Source: an uncultured Prevotellaceae bacterium (lineage in GTDB: Bacteria > Bacteroidota > Bacteroidia > Bacteroidales > Bacteroidaceae). Taken from it: a stretch of 64,000 bases of DNA. Location of the stretch: NCBI GenBank assembly GCA_900318555.1, contig ONKX01000002.1:33112-97111 (forward strand), read 5' to 3'. Below the pieces are notes generated by a model. It did not search any database. It saw only the letters and a program-made list of their open reading frames with translations, and had not been told where the DNA came from. This document shows positions 49,510-58,008 of the stretch, in pieces. Each line of letters starts with the position of its first letter. The stretch's first letter is position 1. A program made the position numbers and the translations under genes.

Positions 49510-50547
49510 TTAATGCAACTCTGGGGTTGTCGGAATATTCGGTGCATTGTGCTTGGTGGGGATGAGCGGCTCGTGCAGATGCGTCATCTGGCTGTATTCG
49601 TCGTCCCAACCCGTATTCTTCGGCTTGATGGTGATTACGCCGCTCTCCATGTCGTGAATGTCGTCTGCATATTGGCGCAGTGCCAGTCCAATGACGGCCA
49701 TATACACCTCCTTGTCGATACCCTTCGTGTCGAAGCCTTCCTGCAGAATGACGCCAGTTTTGTGACCAATCTCGATAGTCTTCTCCACCGTCTTCGTGAT
49801 GGGCTTGATGGGTTGCTTGTTGATGACTTTCTTGGCTGTCTCCTGATGACGCATAAACATGCCGAACAGCGTGAAGAATATCCACAGCAGAGCCAGGCAG
49901 AAGAACACGATACCCATTGCCATCAGTGCCATACCGAAGCCGTGAGGGTCCTCGCGCTTGAACTTGGCCACCTTCGACTCGCTCACCACCGTCTGGTTCT
50001 GGATGCCCAGCGTCACACGGTCGGCCGACTTCACTTCCCAATCCTTCGCCGTACCGTTGTTCGCAATACGCGCGTACGACTGGTCAGCCTCCAGCACGGG
50101 CACCGTCACCGAGTCTATCAGCTGCGTCGCATTACCATTGTACAAGGCTATCCACGTCGGTTCTGTCGTGTTTACCTTCACAGAGAGATGCAGCGCGCCT
50201 TTGTTCGGCTGGCTGCCCAGTTGCAGCACGATGAGCTGTCGCCCGCTGAGGTTCGTGCGCTCGTCGCCATTCGGAATCTGGCTCATCCGCTTCACGCGCT
50301 CAGGCACGCTCATCTTCTTGTCGAGCACGGAGCGGTCCGTCGTCACATACATCCCGCGGATGTTGTACGTCGAAAACGAGATGTTGGCTATCTCCAGCCA
50401 CGCATTCCTCGCTCCGTATTCGTCAATCAAGCTCGTCTCGTTCACGGTCATCACCTCGTTCAACTTGATGCTGGCATCCATCTGAGCCATCATCGGCAGC
50501 GAGGTCACCGCCACGAGTGCGCCTAACAAGAGTTTTTTGATTTCCAT
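49510..50547 (-). CDS. OadG-family gamma subunit with extra N-terminal domain
   Basis: A 345-residue subunit: signal peptide (MEIKKLLLGALVAVTSLPMMAQ), a periplasmic domain of about 190 residues resembling lamin-tail folds (IKLNEVMTVNETSLIDEYGARNAWLEI), one membrane helix (about 210-235, MALMAMGIVFFCLALLWIFF) typical of OadG, and a cytoplasmic tail. Classical OadG has only the helix and a short tail. It is first in the operon; the carboxyltransferase alpha subunit that normally stands next to it is absent. Confidence 0.8.
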   Translation of the reverse strand: MEIKKLLLGALVAVTSLPMMAQMDASIKLNEVMTVNETSLIDEYGARNAWLEIANISFSTYNIRGMYVTTDRSVLDKKMSVPERVKRMSQIPNGDERTNLSGRQLIVLQLGSQPNKGALHLSVKVNTTEPTWIALYNGNATQLIDSVTVPVLEADQSYARIANNGTAKDWEVKSADRVTLGIQNQTVVSESKVAKFKREDPHGFGMALMAMGIVFFCLALLWIFFTLFGMFMRHQETAKKVINKQPIKPITKTVEKTIEIGHKTGVILQEGFDTKGIDKEVYMAVIGLALRQYADDIHDMESGVITIKPKNTGWDDEYSQMTHLHEPLIPTKHNAPNIPTTPELH

Positions 50548-50609
50548 TATATTTATTAAATATGTATTATTATATATATAGTTTTCTCTCGGTTTACCGA
50601 ATTCGGCTG

Positions 50610-50617
50610 CGAAGGTA
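50610..50617 (-). promoter_or_regulatory. probable -7 box of the sodium pump operon
   Basis: TACCTTCG on the minus strand, one base off TAnnTTTG, followed by GCA like most others. It lies 63 bases before the oadG start. Confidence 0.4.
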
Positions 50618-50620
50618 CAA

Positions 50621-50659
50621 AAAAAAAGTGGACTGACCAAACATCAGCCCACCTTTTTT
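50621..50659. terminator. hairpin with T run between the sodium pump and methyltransferase genes
   Basis: GTGGACTGA pairs with TCAGCCCAC (one mismatch) around a CCAAACA loop, flanked by A and T runs. No gene obviously runs into it from either side, so it may insulate the two divergent operons. Confidence 0.55.
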
Positions 50660-50781
50660 CAACTCTTAACGATTAATTCTATTCCATGCCACTATCGGAC
50701 TCTACGAAGACCATTGTTTCTAGGTATGGTGACAAAACGCGTCTTTATCAGTCTTATTATATAAATAAAAGACCGAACATT

Positions 50782-50913
50782 ATGCGTAAGATTATTGTGA
50801 CTGTGGCACCCGTCTGCCATGTGGGCAAGGAGATTCCTGCCGAGTGTAAGAATCCGGGGAATGTGGGCAGCGAGCTGTCACTACGGGAGGTTTACGAGAA
50901 ACTGAAAATGTAG
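50782..50913 (+). pseudogene. remnant of a BKACE (DUF849) gene
   Basis: A 43-codon frame, MRKIIVTVAPVCHVGKEIP..., whose first 25 residues look like the N terminus of beta-keto acid cleavage enzymes (DUF849, normally about 270-300 residues). After KNP the family pattern stops and the frame ends GNVGSELSLREVYEKLKM, as if the middle had been deleted. One base separates its stop from the next ATG. It could still be translated as a leader peptide for the operon. Confidence 0.5.
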
Positions 50914-50914
50914 G

Positions 50915-51922
50915 ATGAAAATAAATATGAAGCAGTGGGTGGCTGACATTATCCACCAGAAAGAAGTAACAGCAATGCCAGTGATGACACATCCTGGTAT
51001 CGAACTAAATGGAAATACGGTGCGCGAAGCTGTTAGCAACGGAAAAGTGCATGCAGAGGCTGTCATCAAACTGACACAGGCTTATCAGAGTGCAGCAGCC
51101 TGTACCATCATGGACCTCACCACAGAGGCAGAGTCCTTTGGGGCTGAGATAGCATTTAGTGACGAGGCCGTACCAGCCGTTGTGGGCCACATGCTGACGG
51201 ATGTAAAGAGCATCAACGAATTGCAAGTTCCTTCATTGTCGTCAGGTCGCATCCCACAATATCTCAAGGCAAATCTGCTGGCAGCACGCGCTATTCAGGA
51301 TCGTCCTGTATTTGCAGGATGCATTGGCCCGTTCTCATTGGCAGGTCGCCTATATGACATGTCGGAGATTATGGTGCTGATATATGAGCATCCTGATGAA
51401 GTCCATACGTTGTTGGCGAAGTGTACAAAATTCATTGAGAAATACTGTGAGGCACTGAAGCAGACTGGCGTAAATGGCGTCTTGATGGCTGAACCTGCCG
51501 CAGGATTGATGTCTAATGATGATTGCAAGACTTTTTCTTCTGCGTATGTGAAATATATCGTTAATAAAGTGCAGGACGACAACTTCATCGTTGTCCTTCA
51601 TAACTGCGGCAATCAGGGACATTGTACGGAGGCAATGGTCGAGACAGGTGCTGCTGCCTATCACTTTGGCAATAAGTGCCAGATGGAGGAAGTTATCAAG
51701 GAAGTTCCGCCAACAGCACTCGCTATGGGTAACCTCGACCCCGTATCACTCTTTAAGGATGGTACTCCAGAACAGATGCGCAAAGCAACGCTCGACCTAC
51801 TTGAAAAGACGCGGCAGTACCCTAATTTCGTTCTTTCCAGTGGTTGCGACACGCCACCTCACACACCGATTGAAAATGTAAACGAGTTCTTTAAAGCACT
51901 TGACGATTGGAATAAACTATGA
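50915..51922 (+). CDS. MtaA/MtbA-like zinc methyltransferase (UroD fold)
   Basis: A 335-residue UroD-superfamily protein. The zinc motif of corrinoid-dependent methyltransferases, H-x-C-xn-C, is present as His229-Asn-Cys231 (LHNCGNQGH) and Cys311 (SSGCDTPPHTP). True uroporphyrinogen decarboxylases lack it. GPFSLAGRLYDM and MAEPAAGLM are family regions. It should move a methyl group between a corrinoid protein and a thiol or another acceptor. It overlaps the next gene by four bases. A second start is possible at codon 5. Confidence 0.8.
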   Translation: MKINMKQWVADIIHQKEVTAMPVMTHPGIELNGNTVREAVSNGKVHAEAVIKLTQAYQSAAACTIMDLTTEAESFGAEIAFSDEAVPAVVGHMLTDVKSINELQVPSLSSGRIPQYLKANLLAARAIQDRPVFAGCIGPFSLAGRLYDMSEIMVLIYEHPDEVHTLLAKCTKFIEKYCEALKQTGVNGVLMAEPAAGLMSNDDCKTFSSAYVKYIVNKVQDDNFIVVLHNCGNQGHCTEAMVETGAAAYHFGNKCQMEEVIKEVPPTALAMGNLDPVSLFKDGTPEQMRKATLDLLEKTRQYPNFVLSSGCDTPPHTPIENVNEFFKALDDWNKL

Positions 51923-52572
51923 CACAGAAGACGCTGACATACGACGATTTAGACATTACTCTAGAAGATATTTACGAGGCGATGGGATATCATGGAGCAC
52001 GGCCTGACGATGCGACTCTCCACGAGACACAGGTCATACTTGACGATGTACGACATTGGTTGCGTCCGCAGTTCTGTTTTCTTGTCGTACAACAGTTGCC
52101 CTCGTTCGAAATTGGCAATATAATAGAACGTCAGTTACGTGGTTCTGAGGCTTACACCTTATTTATATGTACCAGTGGCATTGAATATGAGACCTATCAG
52201 CAACGACTCAAAGCCGAAGGTGATCTGGTACGTGTGTTTATCGCAGATGCCCTGGGTTCTGTGATTGCAGAGAAAACAGCCGACCAAATGGAACTGGCTG
52301 TTCAGGAGAACATCAACAAACTGGGTTGGCATCATACTAATCGTTTCTCGCCAGGTTATTGTGGATGGCATGTTTCCCAACAGCAACTTCTTTTCCCGCT
52401 GTTTGAAGGAAACACCTGTGGCGTCACGTTGACAGATTCTTCGCTGATGGTTCCTATCAAGAGCGTGAGTGGCATCATGGGTATAGGAAAAGAAGTCCGC
52501 AAGTTAGAGTATACCTGTGGACTCTGTGATTTCGAAAAATGCTATAAGCGGAAACTAAAGTTTACCAAGTAG
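51919..52572 (+). CDS. MetH-activation-domain-like protein (cobalamin reactivation)
   Basis: A 217-residue protein resembling the C-terminal activation domain of cobalamin-dependent methionine synthase. FSPGYCGWHVSQQQLLFPLF and GVTLTDSSLMVPIKSVSGIMG match the SAM-binding core, and a cysteine cluster (CGLCDFEKCYKR) ends the protein. In MetH this domain remethylates oxidised cobalamin with SAM. Here it is free-standing and its 3' end overlaps by 18 bases the convergent 932-residue enzyme that lacks such a domain, so it is the likely reactivator. Confidence 0.8.
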   Translation: MTQKTLTYDDLDITLEDIYEAMGYHGARPDDATLHETQVILDDVRHWLRPQFCFLVVQQLPSFEIGNIIERQLRGSEAYTLFICTSGIEYETYQQRLKAEGDLVRVFIADALGSVIAEKTADQMELAVQENINKLGWHHTNRFSPGYCGWHVSQQQLLFPLFEGNTCGVTLTDSSLMVPIKSVSGIMGIGKEVRKLEYTCGLCDFEKCYKRKLKFTK

Positions 52573-55353
52573 TTGTTTGGCAACGGTAACAGCAGAATTG
52601 GCATTGTCGCTATAACCGTCGGCACCGATTTCGTCGGCAAACCCCTGTGTGACGGGTGCTCCACCCACCATCACCTTCACCTGGTTGCGGATACCGGCAG
52701 CCTCGAGAGCATCAATGACTTCCTTCATATAGCCCATCGTTGTCGTCAGCAAGGCACTCATGCAAAGGATGTCGGGCTGGTTCTCTTTTACGGCCTGGAT
52801 AAAGGTGTCGGCAGAGACGTCGATACCGATATTCACCACCTCGAAACCACAGCCTTCGAGCATCGAGGCAACGAGGTTTTTACCAATGTCGTGCAGGTCA
52901 CCCTTCACGGTACCAATCACCACCTTTCCTATTGCCGTGCTGGCACTACCTGAAAGCATCGGTTTCAGCAGTTCGAGAGCTGCCTTCATCGCACGACCAG
53001 CCATCAACAACTGGGGCACAAAGGCTTTGCCGTCCTGGAATCGCTGACCAACTTCTCCCATCGCTCGAATCATTTGACCGTTAATGAGGTCGGCGGGGGC
53101 AATGCCTTGTGCTATAGCCTCCTTCGTTGCCGCAGCAGCGTCCTCGCTCTTACCGTTGAGGATGGCTTGGAAGAGTTGCTCCTCAGGGGTAATTGAGATG
53201 GCCTTGTCAGGTTCTGAAGGTTTGTTAGGTTCTGCAGGATTTATAGTTTTTGAAGGAACAGCTATAGCCTTACCTGCTTGCTCGCTAAGCGGTGACAGGA
53301 AGACTCCTGGGATGGGTTCAATGGCTTTTGCCATCATGCGGATATGGGCATCGGTGGTTCCGCAACAGCCTCCAAGGATGTTTACGCAATGGTTCTCGAG
53401 CAACGGCCAAAGGTCAGCCACCAGACTCTCAGGTGTCTTATGATACTTTCCGTTACCATCTGGCATGCCGGCATTGGGATAGAGGCTCACCTTCAGCCCA
53501 AATGATGCCAGCTGACACACCAGCGGTGTCATCAGCGGAACATCAGACACGCAATTGATGCCAACGGAATAGAGTTTGGTGTTTAGGGATAAGAGGTGAG
53601 AGATAAAATCGACGATGCTTTGTCCTAGCATATTGTGACCGTCTGCCGTCGACACGCTGAAACTCAGCATAATAGGCAATGCGGGAGCCACTTCCTGAGC
53701 GGCCTCGACGGCAATCTCGGCATTGCGGACGTCGAAGATGGTCTCGATGAGCAAAGCGTCCACACCACCATCTGCCAAAGCCTGAATCTGTTCTTTGTAG
53801 GCCTCGCGAAGTACCTGCTCATCAAGTGGTTCTCCGCTCGTCGCTACAGATGTCGTGCGACTGGTAGGACCGATGCTGCCTGCTACGAAACGAGGCTTGT
53901 CCGACGAGCTGAACTCATCAGCACATTGACGGGCCAGACGGGCTGCTGCGAGGTTGATGTCGCGAACACGATCTTGCAGGCCATAGTCTCCCAACGAGAT
54001 GCGCTGGGCATTAAAGGTGTTGGTCTCGATGATATCAGAACCAGCCTCCAGATATTTGCGATGAATTTCGCGGATGATGTCTGGTTTGGTCACCACCAGC
54101 ATATCGTTACAGCTTTCATTGAGATGATACTGCTGAATCATGGTACCCATCGCGCCATCGAGCAACAGGATACGGTCGGAGGGGAATACTCTAGAACATC
54201 TAGACTCTCTAGATTCCACTCTTCGGATAATTTCTTCCACCTCGCGGTCGGCATCATCCTTCATGTCAGCAGGATGCAAGATGCGGGCGGTTTGGAAATC
54301 ATCCACGATCTTCATTGCTTGCTCCACTTCGCGCTCATTATGGAAGTCCATCTCGATATGAACGCCGTCGCCACCGATATTGTCAAGCAGAGGACGCAGC
54401 TCGTCGAGCGTCACCCAACATGCCATAATGCTCTTGCCGCCAGCCAGTATCTTCTTATACAGGTCATACCACTTTGGTGAACCGCCCTGAGGCTCTCCCA
54501 CACCTGGCGTCCACTGGATGGCATTCAGTTCCTTGATTTCCAACAACGCATCCAGGTGATGCATTGCCCCAACGCCGTCGAGATGATAGAGTGTATAGTC
54601 AATCTTCTGGCATTGTTCACGGATAAACGGCTGGACGAAACGACGATAGTCATCCACGCTGATCATTGTCGAAATGTCGCTCTGCAACTTCGACATCTTG
54701 CCTGGAGCCCACGACGAGAAATAGCAAAACGCCATCTCATCGCCCTCACGGATGATATCATACAGTTCATCGAACACCTGGAAATAGATATCGTTGATCT
54801 GTTGCATCTGATGTTCCAGCACCTCTGGCTGCATCACCGTATCCAGCAACACCTTATCCGTTCCTTTGATAGCTGCGAGCACGTCAAGACCTTCCATCAA
54901 GTCGGGCATGCCCACATAATAATGTCCTTGTGCCTTCGCCTTACAGGCCTTCAGCAGTTCCTTATGCAGCAGGTAGTTCGGATGCTGCGGATTGAACACG
55001 ATATCATCAGTATAGTTCGGATCAGGATGAATCCAGATGGTATCCTCGCCTCCTTCGAACACGCCACCGAGGATGGCTGCCAGCGAACCAGGTCCCAGCT
55101 GGGTATTCGCTACAGGCAACATATCGGCCATCAACGACGAGTGCGCCACATACCAATCCAGGTATTCTGCCCTCCACTGCGGGTCAAACCACCGTTGGTT
55201 CAAGTCACGATAGGGCGGGGGAGCAGGAATGTCGGCATGGGGCTTTACTCCTTCCTGAAAATGCTCCCACATATTCAGGATGATACCCTTATGGTTCCAC
55301 CAGTCGATATAGTGTTTCTTTGTCTCTTCAAGATTCTTTTTCCAAGTATTCAT
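52555..55353 (-). CDS. fusion: UroD-type methyltransferase / homocysteine methyltransferase / cobalamin-binding
   Basis: A 932-residue cytoplasmic enzyme. Residues 1-375 are a UroD-like domain of the methyltransferase kind (YHLDGVGAMHHLDALLEI, IQWTPGVGEPQGGSP) but without the H-x-C zinc motif. Residues 394-690 are an S-methyl_trans homocysteine methyltransferase with DGAMGTM and zinc cysteines in GINC (about 599) and GGCCGTT (about 659). Residues 720-932 are a methionine-synthase-type cap plus cobalamin domain with GDLHDIGKNL (His near 818). Compared with MetH, the pterin (methylfolate) and activation domains are missing and a UroD domain is added in front. It should make methionine using a methyl donor other than methyl-tetrahydrofolate. 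The linkers at 53571-53607 and 54190-54226 contain spacer-like text. Confidence 0.85.
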   Translation of the reverse strand: MNTWKKNLEETKKHYIDWWNHKGIILNMWEHFQEGVKPHADIPAPPPYRDLNQRWFDPQWRAEYLDWYVAHSSLMADMLPVANTQLGPGSLAAILGGVFEGGEDTIWIHPDPNYTDDIVFNPQHPNYLLHKELLKACKAKAQGHYYVGMPDLMEGLDVLAAIKGTDKVLLDTVMQPEVLEHQMQQINDIYFQVFDELYDIIREGDEMAFCYFSSWAPGKMSKLQSDISTMISVDDYRRFVQPFIREQCQKIDYTLYHLDGVGAMHHLDALLEIKELNAIQWTPGVGEPQGGSPKWYDLYKKILAGGKSIMACWVTLDELRPLLDNIGGDGVHIEMDFHNEREVEQAMKIVDDFQTARILHPADMKDDADREVEEIIRRVESRESRCSRVFPSDRILLLDGAMGTMIQQYHLNESCNDMLVVTKPDIIREIHRKYLEAGSDIIETNTFNAQRISLGDYGLQDRVRDINLAAARLARQCADEFSSSDKPRFVAGSIGPTSRTTSVATSGEPLDEQVLREAYKEQIQALADGGVDALLIETIFDVRNAEIAVEAAQEVAPALPIMLSFSVSTADGHNMLGQSIVDFISHLLSLNTKLYSVGINCVSDVPLMTPLVCQLASFGLKVSLYPNAGMPDGNGKYHKTPESLVADLWPLLENHCVNILGGCCGTTDAHIRMMAKAIEPIPGVFLSPLSEQAGKAIAVPSKTINPAEPNKPSEPDKAISITPEEQLFQAILNGKSEDAAAATKEAIAQGIAPADLINGQMIRAMGEVGQRFQDGKAFVPQLLMAGRAMKAALELLKPMLSGSASTAIGKVVIGTVKGDLHDIGKNLVASMLEGCGFEVVNIGIDVSADTFIQAVKENQPDILCMSALLTTTMGYMKEVIDALEAAGIRNQVKVMVGGAPVTQGFADEIGADGYSDNANSAVTVAKQLLGKL

Positions 55354-55362
55354 AATGCAGAC

Positions 55363-55509
55363 TTACGATTTAATAATAGGTTTCTCAGGGTTGATAAACG
55401 CGAAGAGCACCGCACTCACGATGAGCATCACGGCTATCATGTAGAGCGGCAGGTTGTAGTTGCCCGACTGCAGAGCCATGGCCGTGTGTACACAAATTAC
55501 GTTAATCAT
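55363..55509 (-). pseudogene. C-terminal remnant of a major-facilitator transporter
   Basis: A 48-codon frame with hydrophobic segment YMIAVMLIVSAVLFAFI followed by NPEKPIIKS and a stop, the look of the last membrane helix and tail of an MFS permease. Its upstream part is gone, as the next gene ends only 43 bases away. It lies just before the fusion methyltransferase and may be the scar of a lost substrate importer. Confidence 0.6.
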
Positions 55510-55551
55510 TTTTCTGAATTTGTTTTAGTCGTTTGTTATGTTCAATTTCTT

Positions 55552-57912
55552 TTATTGCTTGATATGGACATCCTGCTGTGGGAACGGAATCTCAATGCCG
55601 TGCTGGTTGAGGGTGTCGTAGATGCAGCGGAGCACTTCGCTGATGACGTACGACTTCTTGGGTGCCTCAGCCCAGACGAACATCTTGATGTTGATGCCTG
55701 AATCGCTGAGCTCGCTCACGACGGAGCGGGCTTTCTTCGAACGGTCCATCCAGTGGTGGTTTAGCTTCGAGACAGCCTCGTCGGCCAGCTGCATGACCTG
55801 CTGCAGGTTGGAGCCGTAAGCCACGCTGTATGGTACGGCTGCGAGGACGTAGCTGTGGTTGCGCGTTAGGTTCTTGTAATTGTTGGAGAACAGCTGTGAA
55901 TTCTGGAAGGTGATAGTCTCGCCATACAGCGACTCGATGACGGTGGACGTGTAGCTGATGTTGGTGACACGTCCGATGGTGTTGTTGACCTCTATCCAGT
56001 CGCCCACCTTGATGCGTCCCGTCATGAGCGAGGCACCGTAGAAGATGTTCTCGATGATATTTTTCGAGGCGAAACCGATACCAGTGCTGAGTCCTCCAGT
56101 AATGGCCAGCAGCCACGAGAGGCTGATGTGGAAGATGGAGAGCGACATGAGTAGCCAGATGCCCCAGATGAAAATCTGGATGACGTTCTTCGACATGGCC
56201 GTACGGCTGTCAGCAGAATCGGGGTCACGGTTGACGTAATGCAGATGCAGGAGCCGCAGGAGCGTCTTGCTGAGCCACGAGAAGAAGAACCACAGGCAGA
56301 TAACCATTGTCAGTTTGAGGATGCTGATGGTGAAATTCTCCTGCTGGGTGGTTGCCGAGAGGTCCGTCGAGTTGGACAGGTCGATGAACTTGTATTTGAA
56401 GATGTCCCAGCAGAGGTCGCTGAGGTTGAATACGTCGGCCGCCCACCAGACGCTGAGCATGACGCTGCAGACTCCCATTGTAGGCAGTACTACCTGGTAC
56501 ATCAGGTCGTAAACCCACGTCTTGGTGACGGGTGCCTCGGCCAGTTGGCGACGCTCGCCGTAGAGTTTGAGATACTGCGACAGGCAGGTGATGGTGAGGA
56601 TACATGTGAGCTGCATGATCCACCAGATGAGCACCTGAACGGCCAACAGCGTGTAGCCCGTCCACGAGCAGATGACGGAGGCAATGAACACCACGAGCGA
56701 GATGTAGGTGAAGAACATGTCGGAGCGTGGAACATTATGGTTGTGGCGTCGGATGACGCTCCATTGCCACAAGGCGCAGATAAGTAGAATTGGTGGAAAA
56801 AGGATATTTACTAATTCGTTGGGAATCAGAATGATACGAAAAGCGATGACGAGGAATCCTACCGTTATCAATGGGGTGTAGATGCGGAAGGCACTCTTGA
56901 TTTGATCGCCCTTGACGCGCAGTAGTAGCGAGAACAGGATGACGCCTAAAAGCCAGGCGTAAGTCACCAGCAGATTGGCGGCCATGATGAAGAAATTCTG
57001 TTCGACGGTAGCCAGCGTGACGCCGAGGATGATGGCGAAGGTGACCGTCGTCGTGGCCATCGTGATGCAGGCGCGTTTCTTCATAAACTCCTCGGTGCGG
57101 AACTTCTTGGGCACCACATAGCGGATGACCAAGAAATTGAGCAGCGTGGCCAGGACGGCGTAGAGGATGACGCCCATAAGCAGTCCGAAGATGAAGCGCG
57201 AGTCCCACTGGGAATTGTCGGTAGGCCGGTATTTCTTCTCTACGGTACGCGACATGAAGCGCCAGTTGCGGTTGAAGTTCTGGAGAATATTGAAATAGGA
57301 GTCGCCACCATTGCGGAAGATGCCCGTCTGGATGTCGTTATAGCGTTTCTGGGCATAGTCGTTCATTCGCGACAGGCGTTTCTCCGTGTGGTCGTACATC
57401 TCGATGAAGTCGTTCAGCTTGTCGCGGTTCTTCTCGAGTTTCTCACGTATCTCGTAAGCCAATGCCAGACAGGCTGTACGGTCCTTTTGTGCCTGAGGAC
57501 TGAGCACGCGCTGGGGCATCGAGTTGAGCGTTCCGATGAGTGAGTCGTAGCGCGCTATCTCGCCCTCCGTCTTGCTCATAAACTGCTTGAAGGGCACGCG
57601 CTGGCGCTGGAATTCCTGATACTGCTCGGTGGCTTCGTGGCAGGCGTAGGTCAGGTCGAACACGTACTCCTGTTTCTGGGAGTATAGCATCAGCGAGTTC
57701 TGGTCTGAGCGCTTCATGGTGGCTATAAGCCTGTTGCGCATCTGTTCGCTGCGCTTGTTGTCCAGTTCGGAACGTTCCGACAGTTCGTTGTGTTGGGTGT
57801 TCAGTTCGGCACGCAGTATCTGTAACGTCTGTGCCAGGTCTTTCTCTTTCAGCACGGCATGGACGCTCAGCGTGGCTAGCAAAATGACTATAATAGTAAG
57901 AAATCGCTTCAT
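55552..57912 (-). CDS. large MscS-family mechanosensitive channel
   Basis: A 786-residue protein: signal peptide (MKRFLTIIVILLATLSVHA), a periplasmic helical coiled-coil domain (about 20-230), a long series of membrane helices (about 250-570), and the MscS core: pore helix LAITGGLSTGIGFASKNIIENI, then the beta domain KVGDWIEVNNTIGRVTNISY and the C-terminal alpha-beta domain. It resembles large MscK/MscM-like channels protecting against osmotic shock. The start at 57912 is chosen because ten codons upstream have no signal-peptide sense and the -7 box lies 20 bases before it. Confidence 0.9.
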   Translation of the reverse strand: MKRFLTIIVILLATLSVHAVLKEKDLAQTLQILRAELNTQHNELSERSELDNKRSEQMRNRLIATMKRSDQNSLMLYSQKQEYVFDLTYACHEATEQYQEFQRQRVPFKQFMSKTEGEIARYDSLIGTLNSMPQRVLSPQAQKDRTACLALAYEIREKLEKNRDKLNDFIEMYDHTEKRLSRMNDYAQKRYNDIQTGIFRNGGDSYFNILQNFNRNWRFMSRTVEKKYRPTDNSQWDSRFIFGLLMGVILYAVLATLLNFLVIRYVVPKKFRTEEFMKKRACITMATTTVTFAIILGVTLATVEQNFFIMAANLLVTYAWLLGVILFSLLLRVKGDQIKSAFRIYTPLITVGFLVIAFRIILIPNELVNILFPPILLICALWQWSVIRRHNHNVPRSDMFFTYISLVVFIASVICSWTGYTLLAVQVLIWWIMQLTCILTITCLSQYLKLYGERRQLAEAPVTKTWVYDLMYQVVLPTMGVCSVMLSVWWAADVFNLSDLCWDIFKYKFIDLSNSTDLSATTQQENFTISILKLTMVICLWFFFSWLSKTLLRLLHLHYVNRDPDSADSRTAMSKNVIQIFIWGIWLLMSLSIFHISLSWLLAITGGLSTGIGFASKNIIENIFYGASLMTGRIKVGDWIEVNNTIGRVTNISYTSTVIESLYGETITFQNSQLFSNNYKNLTRNHSYVLAAVPYSVAYGSNLQQVMQLADEAVSKLNHHWMDRSKKARSVVSELSDSGINIKMFVWAEAPKKSYVISEVLRCIYDTLNQHGIEIPFPQQDVHIKQ

Positions 57913-57931
57913 TGTTTCGGTAAATTTTCGG

Positions 57932-57939
57932 CAAAGATA
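57932..57939 (-). promoter_or_regulatory. -7 box of the MscS gene
   Basis: TATCTTTG on the minus strand followed by GCC, 19 bases before the ATG. Confidence 0.55.
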
Positions 57940-57982
57940 CAAAATAATTGAGAAATGAGCGTTGAAAATTGAAAATTATCGT

Positions 57983-57990
57983 TATCTTTG
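57983..57990 (+). promoter_or_regulatory. -7 box of the sugar kinase gene
   Basis: TATCTTTG followed by GCA, 18 bases before the ATG, divergent from the MscS promoter. Confidence 0.55.
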
Positions 57991-58008
57991 CAGAAAAATT
58001 AACGAAAT

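Noticed and set aside
49472-50041. Upstream extension of the biotin-carrier frame to 352 codons
   Set aside because: The extra 190 residues are out-of-frame reading of the gamma-subunit gene. The family N terminus begins at 49471.
50550-50915. Cobalamin riboswitch ahead of the corrinoid genes
   Set aside because: I looked for the conserved B12-box core and the long multi-stem layout here and before 55353; neither gap is long enough or contains it.
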